From the NCBI RefSeq assembly GCF_000687795.1, contig NZ_JHXT01000002.1, positions 39,313 to 103,312 on the forward strand: a stretch of DNA of 64,000 nt. The letters run 5' to 3'. Below, in pieces: positions 56,769-64,000 of this stretch (position 1 is its first letter; each line of letters begins with the position of its first letter). The notes below the pieces were generated by a model, which did not search any database, was not told the DNA's origin, and saw nothing but the letters and a program-made list of their open reading frames with translations. This DNA is from Mycoplasma testudinis ATCC 43263. GTDB lineage: Bacteria > Bacillota_I > Bacilli_A > Mycoplasmatales > Mycoplasmoidaceae. Both the position numbers and the translations under genes were made by a program.

Positions 56769-57038
56769 ATTCAAATTTACTTTTATTTTAAGGCAGTGAT
56801 AATCCAGTGTTGAAAATCACTTATATTTTGCAAAATTATAAATAAGAAAACTTTAGTCTGATAACTTATTTTCAAATAAAATTCAAATCTTAACTAGATT
56901 GATGTTTATTAAAAAATGGCTATGCAAAGAAAAAATAATAACAAATAGATTTATATAAGTTTCTTTTCTCCGTTTAAAATTTTTACATATTAAACACGAA
57001 AAATATTGAAGATATTTTTGCGATTAATCAAGTATTAA

Positions 57039-58271
57039 TTAAATTGCCGAAACTGGGACAATGTAAACATCTTTTTTTATTGGATACAAGTCAAAAGCAT
57101 TACAAATTAATGCATTCGACCCCATTATGTAATTGGTAGACTTAATTAAGCTAAAGGCTTTTACAGCGCTCGGATTATATCTAGTACCTGATTTTATTTC
57201 AATTAGGTTTAATTTCCCATCTTTAACCATAATCAAATCAATTTCATTTTGATTGCCATCGCGATAATAATAAAAACTAGCGGAACCAGATAATGAGTTA
57301 TTATATGTTTTCAGAATTTCTGTAATTACATAAGTTTCCATTAAAAACCCTTTATTAACATGATTTTTCAAAGTTTGAATGTCTTTAATTCCGTTCAAAA
57401 AACAAGCTAAACCAGTATCATTAAAGTAAATTTTAGGCCGTTTTATGATCCGATTCACCACAGAAAATTCGAAATAAGGCTCAAGCGTGTAAATCAAATT
57501 AGATGTTTTCAAAATACTAATCCAACTTTGAATTGTCTTATAACTAACTCCAACTCCTCTTGCAATTAAACTAAAATTTAATTCTTTACCAGTTTCAGCA
57601 GCCAAAATTTTTAAAAATTGTCGAAATGAATCTTTTTCTTTAATATCAAGGATGTCAGTTATATCTTTTTCAATATAAGAATGTGTGTAATTATCAAAGA
57701 AATTAAATACATTCATTGTTTTTTTAATGTTTAATTCTGGATATCCACCTCGCAAAATATTATTTAAAAGAGTCGTTTCAGAATAATCTTTTTGAACTCT
57801 TTTTATTAAAAATTCCGGATTTACTTCAAAAACTTTTTCTTCCCGACCAATAATTTCACTATTGGAAAAAGGAGATACCGTAATAATGCTAATTCTGCCA
57901 GCAAGTGACTCTGTAACATTTTTCATTAAATCATATTGATGCGATCCTGTTAATACGTACATACCATCAGCTGTCCCGTTTTCTAGTCTAGCAGTATTTA
58001 CAATTGGAGCAATATATGAAAACAGTTCAGGGGCCTTTTGAACTTCATCAATAATTAAAGGCGGCTTGTTTTCTTTCAAAAAAAGTTGTGGATCATCTAA
58101 AGCTAATCTTAAATTTGCCGCATTATCTAGCGAAACATAAGTAAAACCCATTAAATTTTTTAATTCATAACAAATTGTTGATTTGCCAACCTGTCTTGCG
58201 CCTGTTACTAACGTTATAGGATAAGTTTTGATACTTTCTATAATTTTTTCTTGAATGGTTCTTTTAATCAT
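57039..58271 (-). CDS. AAA ATPase with DUF4143 domain (copy 2)
   Basis: A 410-residue paralogue of the protein at 21336-22565, with no TGA codons. Walker A TGARQVGKST (about residue 23), Walker B PLIIDEVQKAP (about 70), YVLTGSHQY and ESLAGR, the winged-helix-like VGVSYKTIQSW near 247, and the C-terminal nuclease-like NEIDLIM and LNLIEIKSG are all in the same order as in copy 1. Function of the family is unsettled. It stands alone between an MFS gene and the rRNA operon; its promoter has its own pair of tandem palindromes. The lack of TGA codons sets it apart from most neighbours and may point to transfer. Confidence 0.87.
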   Translation of the reverse strand: MIKRTIQEKIIESIKTYPITLVTGARQVGKSTICYELKNLMGFTYVSLDNAANLRLALDDPQLFLKENKPPLIIDEVQKAPELFSYIAPIVNTARLENGTADGMYVLTGSHQYDLMKNVTESLAGRISIITVSPFSNSEIIGREEKVFEVNPEFLIKRVQKDYSETTLLNNILRGGYPELNIKKTMNVFNFFDNYTHSYIEKDITDILDIKEKDSFRQFLKILAAETGKELNFSLIARGVGVSYKTIQSWISILKTSNLIYTLEPYFEFSVVNRIIKRPKIYFNDTGLACFLNGIKDIQTLKNHVNKGFLMETYVITEILKTYNNSLSGSASFYYYRDGNQNEIDLIMVKDGKLNLIEIKSGTRYNPSAVKAFSLIKSTNYIMGSNALICNAFDLYPIKKDVYIVPVSAI

Positions 58272-58277
58272 AATCTA

Positions 58278-58362
58278 ATTATAGTATAACACAATAAAAA
58301 GTCCTATTTCTAAAAAACAGAAGTACAACTTCTAATTTATAGAAGTACAACTTCTAATTTAC
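58278..58362 (-). promoter_or_regulatory. Promoter with two tandem 22-bp palindromic repeats (ATPase copy 2)
   Basis: Two abutting 22-bp direct repeats at 58319-58340 and 58341-58362 differ at the last base only; each holds the 15-bp dyad AGAAGTACAACTTCT. Downstream on the minus strand lie TATACT (58283-58288) and TATAAT (58278-58283), very near the ATG at 58271, so the mRNA may have almost no leader. Same design as at copy 1, different palindrome. Confidence 0.7.
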
Positions 58363-58462
58363 ATTGTTAAAACTTCAATTTATTACTTTTCAAAACATAA
58401 TCAACAAATACATTCAACACTATCAAAATAATATCTTTCTAATATCATTAGTTTATGGTATT

Positions 58463-58490
58463 AAAAAACCTCTAGGTTTCCCTAAAGGTT
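58463..58490 (-). terminator. rRNA operon terminator
   Basis: On the minus strand AACCTTTAGG pairs with CCTAGAGGTT across a short loop, followed by six T, 14 bases after the 5S end. Confidence 0.8.
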
Positions 58491-58503
58491 AGTGAGTTAA
58501 TTT

Positions 58504-58610
58504 GCGTGGTACTTTCCTACTCTCAGTTGCCCTACCATTGGCTCCATCGTGCTTAACTGCTGGGTTCGGAAAGGGACCAGGTGTTTCCACGACGATATCT
58601 GTACCACACG
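58504..58610 (-). rRNA. rrf: 5S ribosomal RNA
   Basis: About 107 bases. The conserved 5S internal stretch CCGAACCCAGCAGTTAAGC reads on the minus strand, and the two ends pair (GTGTGGTAC with GTACCACGC). It lies about 60 bases after the 23S end. Confidence 0.95.
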
Positions 58611-58669
58611 TGATGGTTCTAGAAAACTAAATACAACTTTTCTTTCTATTAATTAGATAATGCGGATCT

Positions 58670-61571
<2,902 letters not shown>

Positions 61572-61856
61572 TATGTAATCCATTAGCATTTTTAATTGTT
61601 TTGCAAGATAAAATTTGCATTTTATCTTACGAGAACTAGAAAGATTTGTTGTATTCAGTTTTCAAAGAACCATCTAATGATTCTGGGCCACTCAAGGCCC
61701 AGATTCATTGAGAGAATGAATTCTCTCAGAACTGGATAAAATCATGACCAACAAATACTATACTCAAATTGCTTTGGATGGGTGATAAGTATTTTAGTTG
61801 GATTTTAAAAAGCACCATTTTTGTAAAAGGTGTATAAAACTTGTTTATACTCCATA
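61572..61856 (-). other. 16S-23S spacer
   Basis: No tRNA gene. GTTCTTTGAAAACTG (about 61656-61670) repeats the motif found before 16S at about 63389-63403. In Firmicutes and mollicutes this leader/spacer motif lies near rRNA processing and antitermination sites. Confidence 0.7.
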
Positions 61857-63373
<1,517 letters not shown>

Positions 63374-63523
63374 GACAGATTTTATCCAGTTTTCAAAGAA
63401 CATTCTGCTAATTTTTCTCGCTTGAAAAAAGCCTGGCCTCGATCCACTTGTTTTAAGAGTGAATACCAGGATGGGTCGTCAAACACATCCAGAGCAAAAC
63501 TTCACGAGATTTTAGCGACTATA

Positions 63524-63551
63524 ATTATAACGGATTTTTTTTAAATGTCAA
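63524..63551 (-). promoter_or_regulatory. rRNA operon promoter
   Basis: On the minus strand TTGACA (63546-63551), a 16-base spacer and TATAAT (63524-63529), the best consensus promoter in the window. Transcription should start near 63517, giving a leader of about 145 bases before 16S. Confidence 0.9.
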
Positions 63552-63786
63552 CACTATTTAACAAATATTTCAATTTTTTTTAAATATTTGCATTTTTTTA
63601 TAGTTTTCCACATTTTTGAACATTTCTTCACGCATATGTAATATTGTTATGACAAATGGTCTTTTGAGACTGTAAAATTATCTTAAGAACTTTCCTTCTG
63701 AACGTTGGTTTTGGAAGTAATGATTTAAGTGTGTTAATGTCTAGATTTCTTTGAAACCATTGACATCGTGTTATTAAAAGTATACT

Positions 63787-63822
63787 AAAAAACGGAAACG
63801 CTTTCGCAATTTTCCGTTTTTA
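63787..63822 (-). terminator. Bidirectional terminator between the rRNA operon and the last gene
   Basis: ACGGAAA (63792-63798) pairs with TTTCCGT (63811-63817), with A and T runs on the two flanks, so it works in either direction. It would end transcription of the leftward gene at the window edge. Confidence 0.75.
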
Positions 63823-63888
63823 TCATTATTTAAACGCGCAAATCTTTGACTCTTGGTCAAGATTGAACAATAAATTAAGTGTTTGTAT

Positions 63889-64000
63889 TTATTCTGGTTG
63901 CAAATCTATATCAAATAGAATTTCGAGTTGCTGAATTATACTTTGCCAATTACGAACTTTCATTTGCCTATCGTCGCGTTCGTAATTCATGATGCCTAAA
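63889..64000 (-). CDS. C-terminal end of a leftward gene (partial)
   Basis: The last 36 or so codons of a minus-strand frame, reading LGIMNYERDDRQMKVRNWQS and ending FDIDLQPE, stop at 63889. No family can be recognised from this tail. It is followed by the terminator at 63787-63822. An internal ATG at about 63991 could also be a start of a very short gene, but the frame is open to the window edge. Confidence 0.55.
   Translation of the reverse strand, partial: LGIMNYERDDRQMKVRNWQSIIQQLEILFDIDLQPE

Noticed and set aside
61572..61856. Possible tRNA in the 16S-23S spacer
   Set aside because: No cloverleaf or CCA end found; only simple hairpins.

Overview
The window is 64 kb of a low-GC mollicute chromosome (Mycoplasma sensu lato). 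The decisive sign is that UGA is read as tryptophan: nearly every long gene (transketolase, UvrA, LigA, FtsK, portal, capsid) stays open only if in-frame TGA is Trp. PF04200-type lipoprotein repeats, single-copy-style rRNA genes and the absence of cell-wall genes agree with this. I did not identify the species.

Layout. 1-10 kb: end of a membrane protein, an M20 amidohydrolase, an IS256-family relic, a multi-pass membrane protein, an EzrA-like protein, an APC permease, transketolase, and a compact OLD-like ATPase/Toprim protein. 10-21 kb: one long leftward gene string, rpsO - RNase J-like - FtsK/SpoIIIE-like - large unknown protein - uvrA - nitroreductase - NUDIX hydrolase. 21.3-22.7 kb: an AAA ATPase of the DUF4143 type with two 22-bp palindromic repeats at its promoter. 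22.75-38.44 kb: a prophage. A 15-bp direct repeat bounds 23403-38442, and an inverted copy of its core lies at 22753. Rightward genes encode terminase, portal, scaffold, capsid and other virion candidates. At the right end are a leftward gene (possible lysogeny gene), a candidate type I toxin-antitoxin locus, small early genes, a tyrosine integrase and an overlapping nuclease-like gene. 38.5-50 kb: ligA, a large membrane protein, two tRNA-Gly genes, a YigZ/IMPACT protein, a SprT-like protein, a PF04200 lipoprotein, an adenosine deaminase-family protein and RNase J1. 50-58.3 kb: membrane protein, ABC exporter, a poly(A)-frameshifted surface protein with an F5/8 type C domain, an MFS transporter, and a second AAA ATPase with its own pair of 22-bp palindromic repeats. 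58.5-63.6 kb: 5S, 23S and 16S rRNA on the minus strand, with a clear promoter at 63.5 kb.

Most notable: (1) in the prophage, a 32-residue basic hydrophobic peptide gene whose first 13 bases recur inside the terminator hairpin of an oppositely transcribed small RNA, an arrangement like Fst/par or TxpA/RatA type I systems; (2) a surface protein with a carbohydrate-binding-like domain switched off by a 7-A tract; (3) two paralogous ATPases each preceded by two tandem palindromes with the same 22-bp period but different sequence; (4) an RNase J paralogue without the metal-binding motif.
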